From Dyella kyungheensis (GTDB taxonomy: Bacteria > Pseudomonadota > Gammaproteobacteria > Xanthomonadales > Rhodanobacteraceae): a stretch of 64,000 nt of DNA. This document shows positions 17,021-26,800 of this stretch, one piece after another. The translations under genes were made by a program, and so were the position numbers. The notes beneath the pieces were generated by a model. It searched no databases, had not been told where the DNA came from, and saw only the letters and a program-made list of their open reading frames with translations. How positions within the stretch are numbered: the first letter of the stretch is position 1; every line of letters starts with the position of its first letter. The stretch lies in the NCBI RefSeq assembly GCF_016905005.1, contig NZ_JADIKC010000003.1, positions 62,001-126,000 on the forward strand, in the 5' to 3' direction.

Positions 17021-17592
17021 GCGTGCCCTGCGTAACCTGGCAACTGCAGCGGGTCGACCCCGACCAGGCCCGCGGCGGCGCTCCAGCGCTCTTCCAGCGG
17101 GGTATGGAAGACGACGCGCTCGCTCGCTTCGACGGTCAGCCAGGTGTTGTCCTTCAGTTCCTGCTCCAGCTGACCGGCGCTCCAGCCGGCATAACCTAGC
17201 GCCATCATGGCCAGGCGCGGGCCTTCGCCATGCGCCATGGCAACCAGGATGTCGCGTGAGGTCGTCACCGACCATTCGTTGTTGATGCGGTAGCTCGACT
17301 CCCAATGCCCCGGCTCGCGATGGAGCACGAAGCCGCGCTCCTGCTGCACCGGTCCACCGATCAGCACGGGCGCATCGGCAAGCTCCAGGTCATTGCACTC
17401 CAGCTTCATCTGGGTGAGCACATCGCCCAGGCGGTATTCGGAGAGCTGGTTCACTAGCAGACCGACCGCACCGTCTTCGTCGTGCTGGCAGATGAAAGCG
17501 ACGCCGCGCGAAAACGGCGGCTCGGCCAGGCTGGGCATGGCGATCAGGAACTGACCGGCGAGAGACTGCGGGCTGGAGAGGGAGGAAGCCAT
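17017..17592 (-). CDS. yqgE: YqgE/AlgH family protein
   Basis: A 191-residue protein of the YqgE (UPF0301) family, called AlgH in Pseudomonas. The family pattern is clear: LAGQFLIAMPSLAEPPFSRG at the start, then HDEDGAVGLLVNQ, GGPVQQERGFVLH, and ALGYAGWSAGQLEQEL. Its molecular function is uncertain. It is placed between tonB and ruvX as in many gammaproteobacteria and is translationally coupled to ruvX. Confidence 0.92.
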   Translation of the reverse strand: MASSLSSPQSLAGQFLIAMPSLAEPPFSRGVAFICQHDEDGAVGLLVNQLSEYRLGDVLTQMKLECNDLELADAPVLIGGPVQQERGFVLHREPGHWESSYRINNEWSVTTSRDILVAMAHGEGPRLAMMALGYAGWSAGQLEQELKDNTWLTVEASERVVFHTPLEERWSAAAGLVGVDPLQLPGYAGHA

Positions 17593-17710
17593 GGCCGCAT
17601 TGTATGCCCTGAACGCGCCGGCCGCCCACGGTCATGTGCGCTGGGTTAAGCGAGGTGAGCAAACAGCGAAAGCAGCGCGCTGTGCGTCGCTGCGTTCACC
17701 CGCTCCTCAC

Positions 17711-18577
17711 TCAACGGCTGTGCAGCGTGTCGTTGGGCATGAACTGCCAGGTGCGCGTGATGTTCAGCTCGTCGATGCGCTCCTTGTCCGCCGGCAGCGA
17801 GGGGAACGGCGCGGCCAGGCGCACGATGCGCTGCGCGGCGGCGTCCAATAGCGGCTGGCCGGAGCTGTCCACGATGGTGATGTCCTTCACCGAGCCATCC
17901 CGGTTCAGCGTCACGGTCAACAGCACGTCGCCATGCAGGCCGCGGCGGCGCGCCTCGTTCGGGTAGTTGAGATTGCCCACGCGCTCGACGCGGTCGACCC
18001 AGCCGCGCATATAGGCGGCATAGGCGTATTCCTTGGTGTTGGACGAGATGAACTTCTTCTTCGGCCGCTTGGCGTACTGCTCGCTCTTGTCACGCACTTC
18101 GGCGGCGAGCTGCGCCATTTCCTGGTGGCGCTTCACGTCGGCGGGCGATTCGGGCAGGTCCTGCGTTGTCTGCTCGAGCTTGGCGCTCTCGGTGTTGACG
18201 CTGTAGTGGCTGTTGCCCGTGGTGGTGAGCAGCTTGTCGTTGGTCGCTTCCTGCGGGCGCGGCGCGCTGGCCTCGATGGGCTGGGGCGCCACGCCGTTGG
18301 TGGGCCGGGGCAGGGCGCCGGAAACCAGCTGCGACGGGCGCGCGGCCTTGTCGCTCTCGCCGCCGCCGCTGTTGTTGGCCTGGGCCAGGAAGTCGGCCTT
18401 GTCCGGCGCTTCGCGGTTGGCCACGTCGACCAGGGTCACGTCCAGCGTGGGCAGGCTGGGCTTGGCCTTCACATAGGTGAAAGTGATCCCCAGGATCACC
18501 ACGCCGTGCAGCAACAGCGAGAAAAGCATCGTGGCGCCGAACATGTCGGCGCCGGTGCGGACAGCAGGTTGGCTCAC
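17711..18577 (-). CDS. TonB-family energy transducer, tonB3-like by position
   Basis: A 288-residue protein with an N-terminal membrane anchor (hydrophobic LFSLLLHGVVILGITFTYV near residues 18-36), a long periplasmic linker rich in Pro, Ala, Gln and Ser, and a C-terminal TonB domain from about residue 200 (NYPNEARRRGLHGDVLLTVT, then DGSVKDITIVDSSGQPLLD). TonB links the proton motive force to outer-membrane receptors. In Pseudomonas aeruginosa the tonB beside gshB and pilG is tonB3, needed for normal twitching; the same neighbourhood here suggests the same role. The gshB stop overlaps its neighbourhood: gshB ends at 18574, 4 bases inside this gene's start. Confidence 0.88.
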   Translation of the reverse strand: MSQPAVRTGADMFGATMLFSLLLHGVVILGITFTYVKAKPSLPTLDVTLVDVANREAPDKADFLAQANNSGGGESDKAARPSQLVSGALPRPTNGVAPQPIEASAPRPQEATNDKLLTTTGNSHYSVNTESAKLEQTTQDLPESPADVKRHQEMAQLAAEVRDKSEQYAKRPKKKFISSNTKEYAYAAYMRGWVDRVERVGNLNYPNEARRRGLHGDVLLTVTLNRDGSVKDITIVDSSGQPLLDAAAQRIVRLAAPFPSLPADKERIDELNITRTWQFMPNDTLHSR

Positions 18578-19551
18578 GCGGCGCGGGTTCCGAGTCGGTT
18601 TTGCTCAATCACATCGAAGAGCTGACCCGCGATATTAAGCCCGAATTGCGCATCCAGTTCGCGCACACACGTCGGCGATGTGACGTTGATCTCGGTGAGG
18701 TAGTCGCCGATCACGTCCAGGCCCACGAACAGCAGGCCCCGGCGGCGCAGTTCCGGCGCCACCTGGGAGACGATCCAGCGGTCGCGCTCGCTCAACGGCA
18801 CCCCTTCGCCGCGGCCGCCGGCGGCCAGGTTGCCGCGGAAGTCGCTGCCCTGGGGGATGCGCGCCAGTGCGTACGGCACCGGTTCGCCGTCCACGACCAG
18901 GATCCGCTTGTCGCCCGAGCTGATCTCGGGGATGAACTTCTGCACCATGGTGAATTGCTTGTGCTCGCCCTTGGGGCCGGCGGCGATCAAGGTTTCCAGC
19001 ATGGAGTTGAGATTGCTGTCGCCCGCCTTCACGCGGAAGATGCCGCGCCCGCCCATGCCGTCCAGCGGCTTGAGCACCACTTCGCCGTGGGTCGCCACGA
19101 AGGCGCGGATGTCGGCCGCGTCGCGGCTCACCAGGGTGGGGGACATGCACTGCGGGAAATGCATGGCGAACAGCTTCTCGTTGCAATCGCGCAGCGCCTG
19201 CGGGCGGTTCACCACCATCACGCCGGCCCGCTCGGCCAGTTCGGCCACCATGGTGTCGTAGATGAACTGCGGGTCGACCGGCGGGTCCTTGCGCATCAGC
19301 ACCACGTCCATCTCGCGCAGGTCGCGCCAGGCGGGCTCGCCCAGCATGTACCAGCCCGAGGCGTCGTCGCGCACGGAAAGCGGCGCCAGGCGCGCCCAGG
19401 GCTCGCCGCTGCGGGCGGCCAGGTCGCCCTGTTCCATGTAGAACAGGCTGTGGCCGCGCCGCTGGGCCTCCAGCAGCATGGCGAAGGTGGTGTCCTTGGC
19501 GATCTTGATCGAGCCGATCGGGTCCATCAGCACGGCGACCTTCAGGGTCAT
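18574..19551 (-). CDS. gshB: Glutathione synthetase
   Basis: A 325-residue ATP-grasp enzyme that adds glycine to gamma-glutamylcysteine, the second step of glutathione synthesis. VAVLMDPIGSIKIAKDTTF at the start, VLKPLDGMGGRGIFRV in the ATP-grasp region, VQKFIPEISSGDKRILVV and the C-terminal GDYLTEINVTSPTCVRELD (19 residues) are hallmark GshB segments. The ATG at 19551 is favoured because GGAGA lies 7 bases upstream; the ATG at 19557 sits too close to it. It is the first gene of the leftward operon and is divergent from pilG, as in Pseudomonas. Confidence 0.95.
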   Translation of the reverse strand: MTLKVAVLMDPIGSIKIAKDTTFAMLLEAQRRGHSLFYMEQGDLAARSGEPWARLAPLSVRDDASGWYMLGEPAWRDLREMDVVLMRKDPPVDPQFIYDTMVAELAERAGVMVVNRPQALRDCNEKLFAMHFPQCMSPTLVSRDAADIRAFVATHGEVVLKPLDGMGGRGIFRVKAGDSNLNSMLETLIAAGPKGEHKQFTMVQKFIPEISSGDKRILVVDGEPVPYALARIPQGSDFRGNLAAGGRGEGVPLSERDRWIVSQVAPELRRRGLLFVGLDVIGDYLTEINVTSPTCVRELDAQFGLNIAGQLFDVIEQNRLGTRAA

Positions 19552-19638
19552 CGTCATTCTCCGGTAGTGGTGCATGTTCACCATGCGCGTCCGGCCTGGG
19601 GCGGGCGGATGGCGTGGCAGTGTATGTCGTCCGAAGCC

Positions 19639-19909
19639 TAAGAGCCTGGTCAACATCTCCTCGTGGCCCGCGTTGTTCTTGATTGGCCGCCAGGTGGTAG
19701 TGCGTGGCGCAGCGCCTGCCTGGCTGGCAGGTCAAGCCGCGCGCTGCCGCCTGGCGGCCAATCAAGAACAACCCTCCGGGTCGGGTCTGTTTGCCCGCAG
19801 GCCGGCGTCATCACTCGGTCATGTACGGACGTACACTCCCTCGTTCTTCCTTGTCCTGCGCGCAAACAGCTCCGGCGCGGGTCACGAGGAGATGTCGACC
19901 AGGCTCTGA
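19639..19909. mobile_element. MITE-like element with nested inverted repeats
   Basis: Outer arms 19641-19665 (AGAGCCTGGTCAACATCTCC then TCGTG) and 19883-19907 are inverted copies with one mismatch in 25. Inside, 19672-19694 and 19750-19772 form a perfect 23-bp inverted repeat around the piece TTGATTGGCCGCCAGG, with a 55-base loop. There is no room for a transposase. This structure is typical of a non-autonomous element or a repeat shaped to fold in RNA. No clear target-site duplication was found. Confidence 0.75.
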
Positions 19910-20072
19910 GAGATTGCGTTGAATGCTCCAACGATCAAGAGAGACTCCCATACGCGTGGATGAGATGGGATGATCGCCCCAGGGAAGCATGCCCGTCCGC
20001 CCCACGGTCGGTACCCCATGGCGACAAACCGTGCAATTCAATGACGTAGGACGCTTAACTTAAGAATTCTCC

Positions 20073-20101
20073 TTGACGTCACGCCGGGCAGGCGGTAAAC
20101 A
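20073..20101 (+). promoter_or_regulatory. Possible sigma-70 promoter for the pilG operon
   Basis: TTGACG at 20073-20078 and TAAACA at 20096-20101 are separated by 17 bases and lie about 140 bases before pilG. The -35 is good, the -10 only fair (3 of 6). A prediction from sequence only. Confidence 0.35.
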
Positions 20102-20242
20102 GCACGAACGAGTGCCTGCCGGCTGAACGTTTGCCGTACGTCTTCACAGGCGTGCGGTTGGTATTTACACAGGGCATCGCCGGTCCACCGGTTGGCGGTT
20201 GCACGATTTACCTGAGCCAGGGGCGGGTCGCAGGGGGGTGTT

Positions 20243-20644
20243 GTGAACTTGAACATAAGTGGAAATGGCTTGGCCGGCCTGAAGGTCATGGTTATCGACG
20301 ACTCGAAAACCATCCGTCGTACCGCCGAAACCTTGTTGAAGAAAGAAGGTTGCGACGTGCTTACGGCGGTGGACGGTTTCGAGGCGCTAGCCAAAATCTC
20401 CGATCAGAAGCCCGCGATCATCTTCGTCGACATCATGATGCCGCGACTTGACGGCTATCAGACGTGCGCGCTGATCAAGAACAACCCGCAGTTCCGCGGG
20501 ACGCCCGTGATCATGCTCAGCTCGAAGGACGGCCTGTTCGACAAGGCACGCGGGCGCATCGTGGGTGCGGAACAATATCTGACCAAGCCGTTCACGCGCG
20601 ACGAACTGCTGGGTGCAATCCATCGACATGTCGTTACGGTTTAA
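20243..20644 (+). CDS. pilG: Twitching motility response regulator PilG
   Basis: A 133-residue single-domain CheY-like receiver. The acidic pocket is in VMVIDDSK (residues 15-22), the phosphoacceptor is D63 in FVDIMMPRLDG, and the conserved lysine is K115 in YLTKPF. In type IV pilus chemosensing PilG receives phosphate from ChpA and promotes pilus extension. It starts with GTG at 20243 preceded by GGGGGGTG. It is the first gene of a rightward cluster of seven genes on one strand ending at 32273. Confidence 0.95.
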   Translation: MNLNISGNGLAGLKVMVIDDSKTIRRTAETLLKKEGCDVLTAVDGFEALAKISDQKPAIIFVDIMMPRLDGYQTCALIKNNPQFRGTPVIMLSSKDGLFDKARGRIVGAEQYLTKPFTRDELLGAIHRHVVTV

Positions 20645-20675
20645 GTCGGACGACTACAGGGTCTGAGGGGGGCCT

Positions 20676-21047
20676 GTGGCCAATATTCTTATCATTGACG
20701 ATTCGCCGACCGACGTGCGCGTGTTCACCACGCTGCTCGAGCGCGCGGGTTACCAGGTCGATTCGATCGGCAACGCCGAAGAAGGCATTGAGCGCGTGCG
20801 CGAACTGAAGCCCGATCTGGTCATCATGGACGTCATCATGCCCGGCATGAACGGCTTCCAGGCCACGCGCACGCTGACGCGCGACCCGATGACGTCGAGC
20901 ATTCCCATCGTCATGATCACCACCAAGTCCATGGAGACCGACCGTGTGTGGGGGCTGCGCCAGGGTGCGCGGGCCTTCATCACCAAGCCGGTCAACGAGA
21001 AGGATTTGCTGGCCTGCATCAACGATCTGCTGCCCAGCGCTGCGTGA
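20676..21047 (+). CDS. pilH: Twitching motility response regulator PilH
   Basis: A 123-residue receiver with the acidic pair in LIIDDSP (D8, D9), phosphoacceptor D52 in IMDVIMPGMNG, and K104 in FITKPV. PilH acts opposite PilG, as a phosphate sink or retraction-linked regulator. It starts with GTG, 31 bases after pilG. Xylella is reported to lack PilH; its presence here gives the fuller two-regulator output. Confidence 0.95.
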   Translation: MANILIIDDSPTDVRVFTTLLERAGYQVDSIGNAEEGIERVRELKPDLVIMDVIMPGMNGFQATRTLTRDPMTSSIPIVMITTKSMETDRVWGLRQGARAFITKPVNEKDLLACINDLLPSAA

Positions 21048-21054
21048 GGCGACC

Positions 21055-21594
21055 ATGAGTCAGACCGCCTCGCTCACGCCCTTCGAAATCCTCGCCCGGT
21101 ACGAGCGCCTTTCGCTGGCGCACGCCTCCGGCACGCCGGAAAGCCTCGAGGCCCCGGGTCTGTGGCGCGGCATTGGTTACCGTGCGGGCAGCCGCCTGTT
21201 CGTCAGCGGCATCGACGAGATCAGCGAACTGCTGGCGGTACCCTCGTTGACGCCGGTGCCGGGCACCCAGCCCTGGCTGCTGGGCGTGGCGAACGTGCGC
21301 GGCAATCTGGTGCCGGTGATCGACCTGGCACGTTTCCTGTTTGGCGAACGCACGTTGTCCACCGAACGCACCCGCCTGCTGGTGGTGCGCCAGGGTGCGG
21401 GCAGCGTGGCGCTGATGGTGGATGAAGTCTTCGGGCAGCGCACGGTCGACGCGGAGCAGCGTCGCCAGGCCGAGCAGGAAGACGACCCGCGTTTGGCACG
21501 TTTCGTGGATGATCGTGTAGGCGATTCGCGACTGGCTGTGTTCAGTATGGGCAAGCTGGTTCGTGCGCCGGACTTCCGTCAGGCTGCGGCCTGA
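21055..21594 (+). CDS. pilI: CheW-like coupling protein PilI
   Basis: A 179-residue CheW-domain protein that links the PilJ receptor to the ChpA kinase. The CheW pattern is visible in IDEISELLAVPSLTPVPG, WLLGVANVRGNLVPVIDLA (19 residues) and VALMVDEVFGQRTV. The start ATG at 21055 has GAGGCGA upstream and lies 7 bases after the pilH stop, so it is probably translated from the same message. Confidence 0.92.
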   Translation: MSQTASLTPFEILARYERLSLAHASGTPESLEAPGLWRGIGYRAGSRLFVSGIDEISELLAVPSLTPVPGTQPWLLGVANVRGNLVPVIDLARFLFGERTLSTERTRLLVVRQGAGSVALMVDEVFGQRTVDAEQRRQAEQEDDPRLARFVDDRVGDSRLAVFSMGKLVRAPDFRQAAA

Positions 21595-21708
21595 CGCGCA
21601 ACGTTGAACCATAAGTAGGACCGGCGCTGCTCAAGGCCGGAATCAGGGCGATGATCCGACGCCTTCGCCGGCATGGGCGGCGAGGCGTAGAAGGGCGAGG
21701 TGAACGAA

Positions 21709-23742
21709 ATGAGCACTACAGGGGGCGTGGGCAAAGAGCGAGGTTATACAGGCCTCATCATTGCGCTGGTCATTGCGTTCGGTTTCACGGGTGTCGACTT
21801 TGCCATGCTGACCTTGCGTGGCCGCGAGGACACCCAGGCGACGGGTCTGACGACCCAGATCCAGGTGTTGTCGCAGCAGACGGCAAAGCTGGCACTGGAA
21901 GCGGCCACGGACGGTAACGCGGATTCCTTCAAGGAACTCGAGACCAACCGCAACACCATCGATGCGGCCGTTCAGCGCCTGAACAAGGGCGATGAAAAGA
22001 GCGGCATGAAACCGTATGCCGACAACAACGCCACGCCCGCCGGGCGCGCCGTCAGCGCGCTCAGCAACGCGTGGGGCCAGCTCGACGCGGACATCGGCAA
22101 GATCCTGTCGAACAAGGCACTGGTGGTGGATTCCGCGCAGCGCGCGGCCACCCTGGGCCGCGAATTGCCGGTGCTCAACTCCAACATGGAGCAGGTGGTG
22201 AACATCCTGCAGCAGCGCGGTGGCAGCGCGGAGCAGACCTACACCTCCGCCCGCCAGATGCTGCTGGCCGACCGTATGATCCGCCGCGTGCAGGAAGTGC
22301 TGCAGGGTGGCGAAGCCTCGCAGCCCGCCGCCGACGGCCTCGCCCGCGACGGCCAGCTGTACGGCTCGGTGCTCAAGGGTCTGCTCGAAGGCAACGCCGA
22401 AGTGGGCGTGCGTTCGATGACGGATGCCAACGCGCGCAAGATCCTCACCGACATGCAGGCCCAGTGGGACAACCTGCAGGATCCGGTGGGCAAGCTGGTC
22501 AGCGCCGCAGGCAACCTGGGCGATGTGAAGCGCGCCGGCAACCAGGCCTCGCTCGACTCGCAAAACGTGCTGCTGCGCGCGAACGAACTGGCCGACCAGA
22601 TCGGCAAGCTGCCGACCCGCCGCCTGTTCCCGAACCTGTGGTGGGGCGTGCTCGGCGCGATCGGTGCGGCCGCCTTCCTGGCCGTGCTTATCGTGCAGTT
22701 GGTGTCCGACCAACGCCGCCGCTTCCAGGAATCGACCGAACTCAACCAGCGTAACCAGGAGGCCATCATGCGCCTGCTGGACGAAATGGGTTCGCTTGCC
22801 GAAGGTGACCTGACCGTCAAGACCACCGTGACCGAAGACATCACGGGCGCCATCGCCGACTCGGTGAACTACGCCATCGACGAATTGCGCACCCTGGTGA
22901 CGACGATCAACGAGACGTCCGAGCAGGTGTCCTCCTCGGCCCAGGAAACGCAGACCACCGCGCGCCACCTGGCCGAATCGGCACAGAACCAGGCCCAGCG
23001 CATCAGTACGGCGACCACCGCGATCAACCAGATCGCAAGCTTGATGGATACCGTGTCGAAGGACTCCGCCGAATCGGCCGACGTGGCCGAACGCTCGGTG
23101 AAGATCGCTTCGCGCGGCGCCGAAGTGGTGCGCGAGACGATCTCGGGCATGGACTCGATCCGCGACCAGATCCAGGAAACCTCCAAGCGCATCAAGCGCC
23201 TGGGCGAATCCTCGCAAGAGATCGGCTCGATCGTGGAACTAATCAACGACATTGCCGAGCAGACCAACATCCTCGCCTTGAACGCCGCCATCCAGGCAGC
23301 GTCCGCCGGTGAAGCGGGCCGCGGTTTCGCGGTGGTGGCGGACGAAGTGCAGCGCCTCGCGGAACGCTCCGCGAGCGCGACGAAGCGAATCGAAACGCTG
23401 GTGCAGACGATTCAGTCCGATACCAACGAAGCGGTGAACTCGATGGAACAGACCACCGCCGAAGTGGTGGCTGGTGCCCGACTCGCCGAGGACGCGGGTA
23501 GCGCGCTGGGCGACATCGAGCGCGTCTCGCACGATTTGTCCGCGCTGATTCAGAACATCTCCACGCAGGCACGCCAGCAGTCCACGGCGGCAACCGATAT
23601 TTCCGTGTCGATGAATGCGATTCAGGAAATCACTTCGCAGACCTCGCAGGGCGCGAGCCAGACGGCCGATTCGATCGGTTACCTGGCCCAGCTGGCGAGC
23701 GACCTGCGTCGTTCGGTGGCCCACTTCAAGCTGCCGGGTTAA
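21709..23742 (+). CDS. pilJ: Pilus chemoreceptor (MCP) PilJ
   Basis: A 677-residue methyl-accepting chemotaxis protein. A first membrane segment is near residues 15-35 ([20 protein letters not shown]), a long periplasmic sensing region follows, and a second membrane segment is near residues 308-330 ([19 protein letters not shown]). The cytoplasmic part has a HAMP-like region, a long coiled coil, and the conserved hairpin tip with [20 protein letters not shown]. It senses surface contact or pilin state and signals through PilI to ChpA. The ATG at 21709 is favoured over a GTG at 21700, because AGGGCGAGG lies just before it. Glutamine/glutamate-rich helices that could be methylated are present, though no methyltransferase gene is nearby. 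Confidence 0.94.
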   Translation: MSTTGGVGKERGYTGLIIALVIAFGFTGVDFAMLTLRGREDTQATGLTTQIQVLSQQTAKLALEAATDGNADSFKELETNRNTIDAAVQRLNKGDEKSGMKPYADNNATPAGRAVSALSNAWGQLDADIGKILSNKALVVDSAQRAATLGRELPVLNSNMEQVVNILQQRGGSAEQTYTSARQMLLADRMIRRVQEVLQGGEASQPAADGLARDGQLYGSVLKGLLEGNAEVGVRSMTDANARKILTDMQAQWDNLQDPVGKLVSAAGNLGDVKRAGNQASLDSQNVLLRANELADQIGKLPTRRLFPNLWWGVLGAIGAAAFLAVLIVQLVSDQRRRFQESTELNQRNQEAIMRLLDEMGSLAEGDLTVKTTVTEDITGAIADSVNYAIDELRTLVTTINETSEQVSSSAQETQTTARHLAESAQNQAQRISTATTAINQIASLMDTVSKDSAESADVAERSVKIASRGAEVVRETISGMDSIRDQIQETSKRIKRLGESSQEIGSIVELINDIAEQTNILALNAAIQAASAGEAGRGFAVVADEVQRLAERSASATKRIETLVQTIQSDTNEAVNSMEQTTAEVVAGARLAEDAGSALGDIERVSHDLSALIQNISTQARQQSTAATDISVSMNAIQEITSQTSQGASQTADSIGYLAQLASDLRRSVAHFKLPG

Positions 23743-23828
23743 GTGAGCAGTTGGCGGATAACGATTTTCACAGGGGGCAACCTCGCCGGTTGCGTGACAA
23801 CGCGTTACGTGGCGGCTGAGAGGGGCGC

Positions 23829-26800
23829 ATGAGACTTCAAGACCATATCGATTTCACCACCCTGCAGTGGGTCAAGCCCGAGCTCGACGAGACGCTCGCC
23901 GTGGCCCGCGAGGCGTTGGAGTCCTACGTCGACAACCCGGGCAACCGGGATGCGATGCGCTCCTGTGCGGACAGCCTGCACCAGGTGCACGGCACGCTGC
24001 GCATGGTCGAGCTATACGGCGCCGCCATGGTCACCGAGGAGATGGAGACACTCGCCATCTCGCTGCTCGAAGACCATGTGGCCCAACGCGAGGAAGCCTA
24101 CGCCGCGCTGATGCGCGGCCTGATGCAGCTGCCCGATTACCTCGAGCGCCTGTCCGGCGGTCATCGCGACGTGCCGGTGGTGTTGCTGCCGCTGTTGAAC
24201 GACCTGCGCGCCAGCCGCGGCCAGCAGGCGCTGCACGAGTCGGCGCTGTTCACGCCCAACCTGGAAATTGCGCTGCCGGCCCAGGCGCCGCAGCCGCCGC
24301 ACGAGCTGGTGCTGGAGCGCCAGCGCAACGAAGTGACCACGCTGCGCCTGCGCTTCCAGCAGCAGCTGCTGTCGTGGTTCCGCGGCCAGGGCAACGACCA
24401 GCAGCTGGGCGGCATGATCCAGACGCTGGACGCCATCACCGCGCGTTGCCACACCATCCCGGGCCGTCGCCTGTGGTGGATTGCGGCCGGCGTGCTGGAA
24501 GGCGTGCAGCAGGGTGCGCTGAAGAGCCAGACGGGCGAAGTGCGCCAGCTGATCGGCAAGGTCGATCGCAGCATCCGCCAGCTGGTCGAACACGGCGAGG
24601 CGAACCTGCGCGGCGGCGACGCCGACGAGCTCGCACGCAAGCTGCTGTACGTCGTGGGTCAGGTCCGTCAGGGCAGCCCGCGCATGGAACTGCTGCGCCA
24701 GACCTATTCACTCGATGCGCTGCTGCCTGAAGCGAGCGAGATCGAACACGCACGCGGTTCGATGGCGGGCCATAACCGCGCGTTGCTGGACTCCGTGGCC
24801 AAGGCGTTGAAGGACGACCTGCTGCGGGTGAAGGAATCGCTCGACCTGTTCCTGCGCCAGACCGACGCCGATCCCGCGCAGCTGTCCGGCCAGACCGAAG
24901 TGCTCGAACGCGTGGGCGACACGCTGGGCATGCTCGCCCTGGGCGTGCCGCGCCGCGTGGTCAACGAACAGCGTCGCGTGCTGGAAGAAATCGCCAGCCG
25001 CGTGCGCGCACCGGACGAAGAGCTGCTGCTCGATGTCGCCGGGGCGCTGTTGTACGTGGAAGCATCGCTCGACGATCACATCGAAAGCCTCGGTGCCGAC
25101 GGCGAAACCGCCGCCGAGATGCCGACCGCGATGCTGCCGCGCAGCGAAGCGCGCCACATCCTTGCCACGCTGATGCACGAGGCGACCGCCAACACCGGCA
25201 AGGTGAAGGACGCCATCGTCGCCTACGTGGAATCGGGCTGGCAGTCGACGCAGCTGGCCGAAGTCGGCGCGCTGATGGACGAAGTCGCCGGCGCCATGCG
25301 CATGCTGTCGGCGCCGCGCCCGGCCGAACTGGCCGAGGGCATCGGCCGTTTTGTCGGCAACGAATTGCTGGCCGACCGCCGCGTGCCCAGCACCGCGCAG
25401 ATGGATCATCTCGCCGACGCGTTGGCTGCACTCGAGTACTACCTGGAAGCCGCACGCGAACATCGCGGTGGTCTCGAACATATCCTGGACGTCGCCGAGC
25501 ACAGCCTCAGCAGCCTCGGTTACTGGCCGCCGCCGGCTGCGCGTGTGGCCTCCGACGACGAGCTGGACGAAGCGCCCGAGCATGTGGCGCGTGCTGCCGA
25601 TGCCGCGCTTGCCGCGACGCTCGCCAACCAGCCGGCGCTCTCCGAGAGCGTCAGCCTGGGCCATGGCGATGACCTCAGCGATTTGATCGTCGGCCACAGC
25701 GAGACGCCCGAACCGGTTGCACAGGAAATCACCGGCCTGCGCCTGGCCGACACCGTGCACGTCACGCCGCAGGAACCGGTACAGGACAACGAAGACGACT
25801 GGATCGAGATCGAGGAAGAAATCGTCGAGGAAATGCCCGTCTCCAGCGGCGCATCGGCGATCGACGCCCGCTTCCAGTCCAGCACCGCCGGCATCGACGA
25901 CGACATCCGCGACATCTTCCTGGAAGAAATGCAGGAAGAGATCGACAACCTGCACGCCACCCGCAAGACCTGGCTGGCCGATCCGCTGCAGTTCGACGCG
26001 CTCACCTCCATCCGCCGTTCTTTCCACACGCTCAAGGGTTCGGGCCGCCTGGTCGGCGCCACCGTGCTCGGCGAGTTCGCGTGGAAGGTGGAGAACATGC
26101 TCAACCGCGTGCTGGATCAGTCGATCCCGCCGAACGAGGGCGTGCAGGAAGTGGTCAGCGCCGCCATCGACGCGCTGCCGCAGCTGCGTGTTGCGCTGAT
26201 GGGCGAGGGCGCTGTCACGGCGCCGCTGCTGGCCATCATGGAAATCTCCGAGCGTCTGTCGGCCGGCCAGGCCGATGCACGCCTTGCCGACATCGCCACC
26301 ACCAGCGGTACCGAAACGGTGCGCCGCATTGTTCGCCGCCGCGTGCCGCGCGTGGATACCTCGGCCGAGGCGATTCCTGCCGCCAGCCTCGCCGGCATCG
26401 AAAGCTCGCCCGCGGAACCGGTGCTGCCGGTGCCGACGCACGACTTCATCGACGCGCCGGTGATGCCGCCGATCGATCCGGTGCTGCTGGAAATCCTGCG
26501 CAGCGAAGTGGCGCAGTACCTGGCCACCATCCGCACGGCGATCAACCGCGTCGACGGCGAACTGCGCGTCGAAGACAGCCTGCTGCGCGCCGTGCATACG
26601 CTGCACGGTGCCATCGCGATGGTCGACATTCCGCTGCTCACGCAGCTGCTGTCGCCGCTGGAAAGCCTGCTCAAGCGCCTGCGCGCCGCCGGCCTGCCGC
26701 TCTCGCCCGAAGGCGTGATGCTGCTCAGCCAGAGCGCCGATGCCGTCGATCACGTGATGGGCCAGTTCGACGTGGCCACGCCGCATCTGCCGGACCTGGA

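Larger units (their letters stand above)
19552..20242. other. gshB-pilG intergenic region carrying an inverted-repeat element
   Basis: 691 bases without a supported gene. The left part (19639-19909) is a nested inverted-repeat element, listed separately. The right part, about 330 bases, is ordinary upstream DNA for pilG with a possible promoter at 20073-20101. Short open frames inside the repeat element have no recognisable protein family. Confidence 0.7.

Noticed and set aside
19663-20049. Short open frames inside and beside the nested inverted-repeat element
   Set aside because: They exist on both strands with similar text because the element is palindromic; there is no family match or ribosome binding site.
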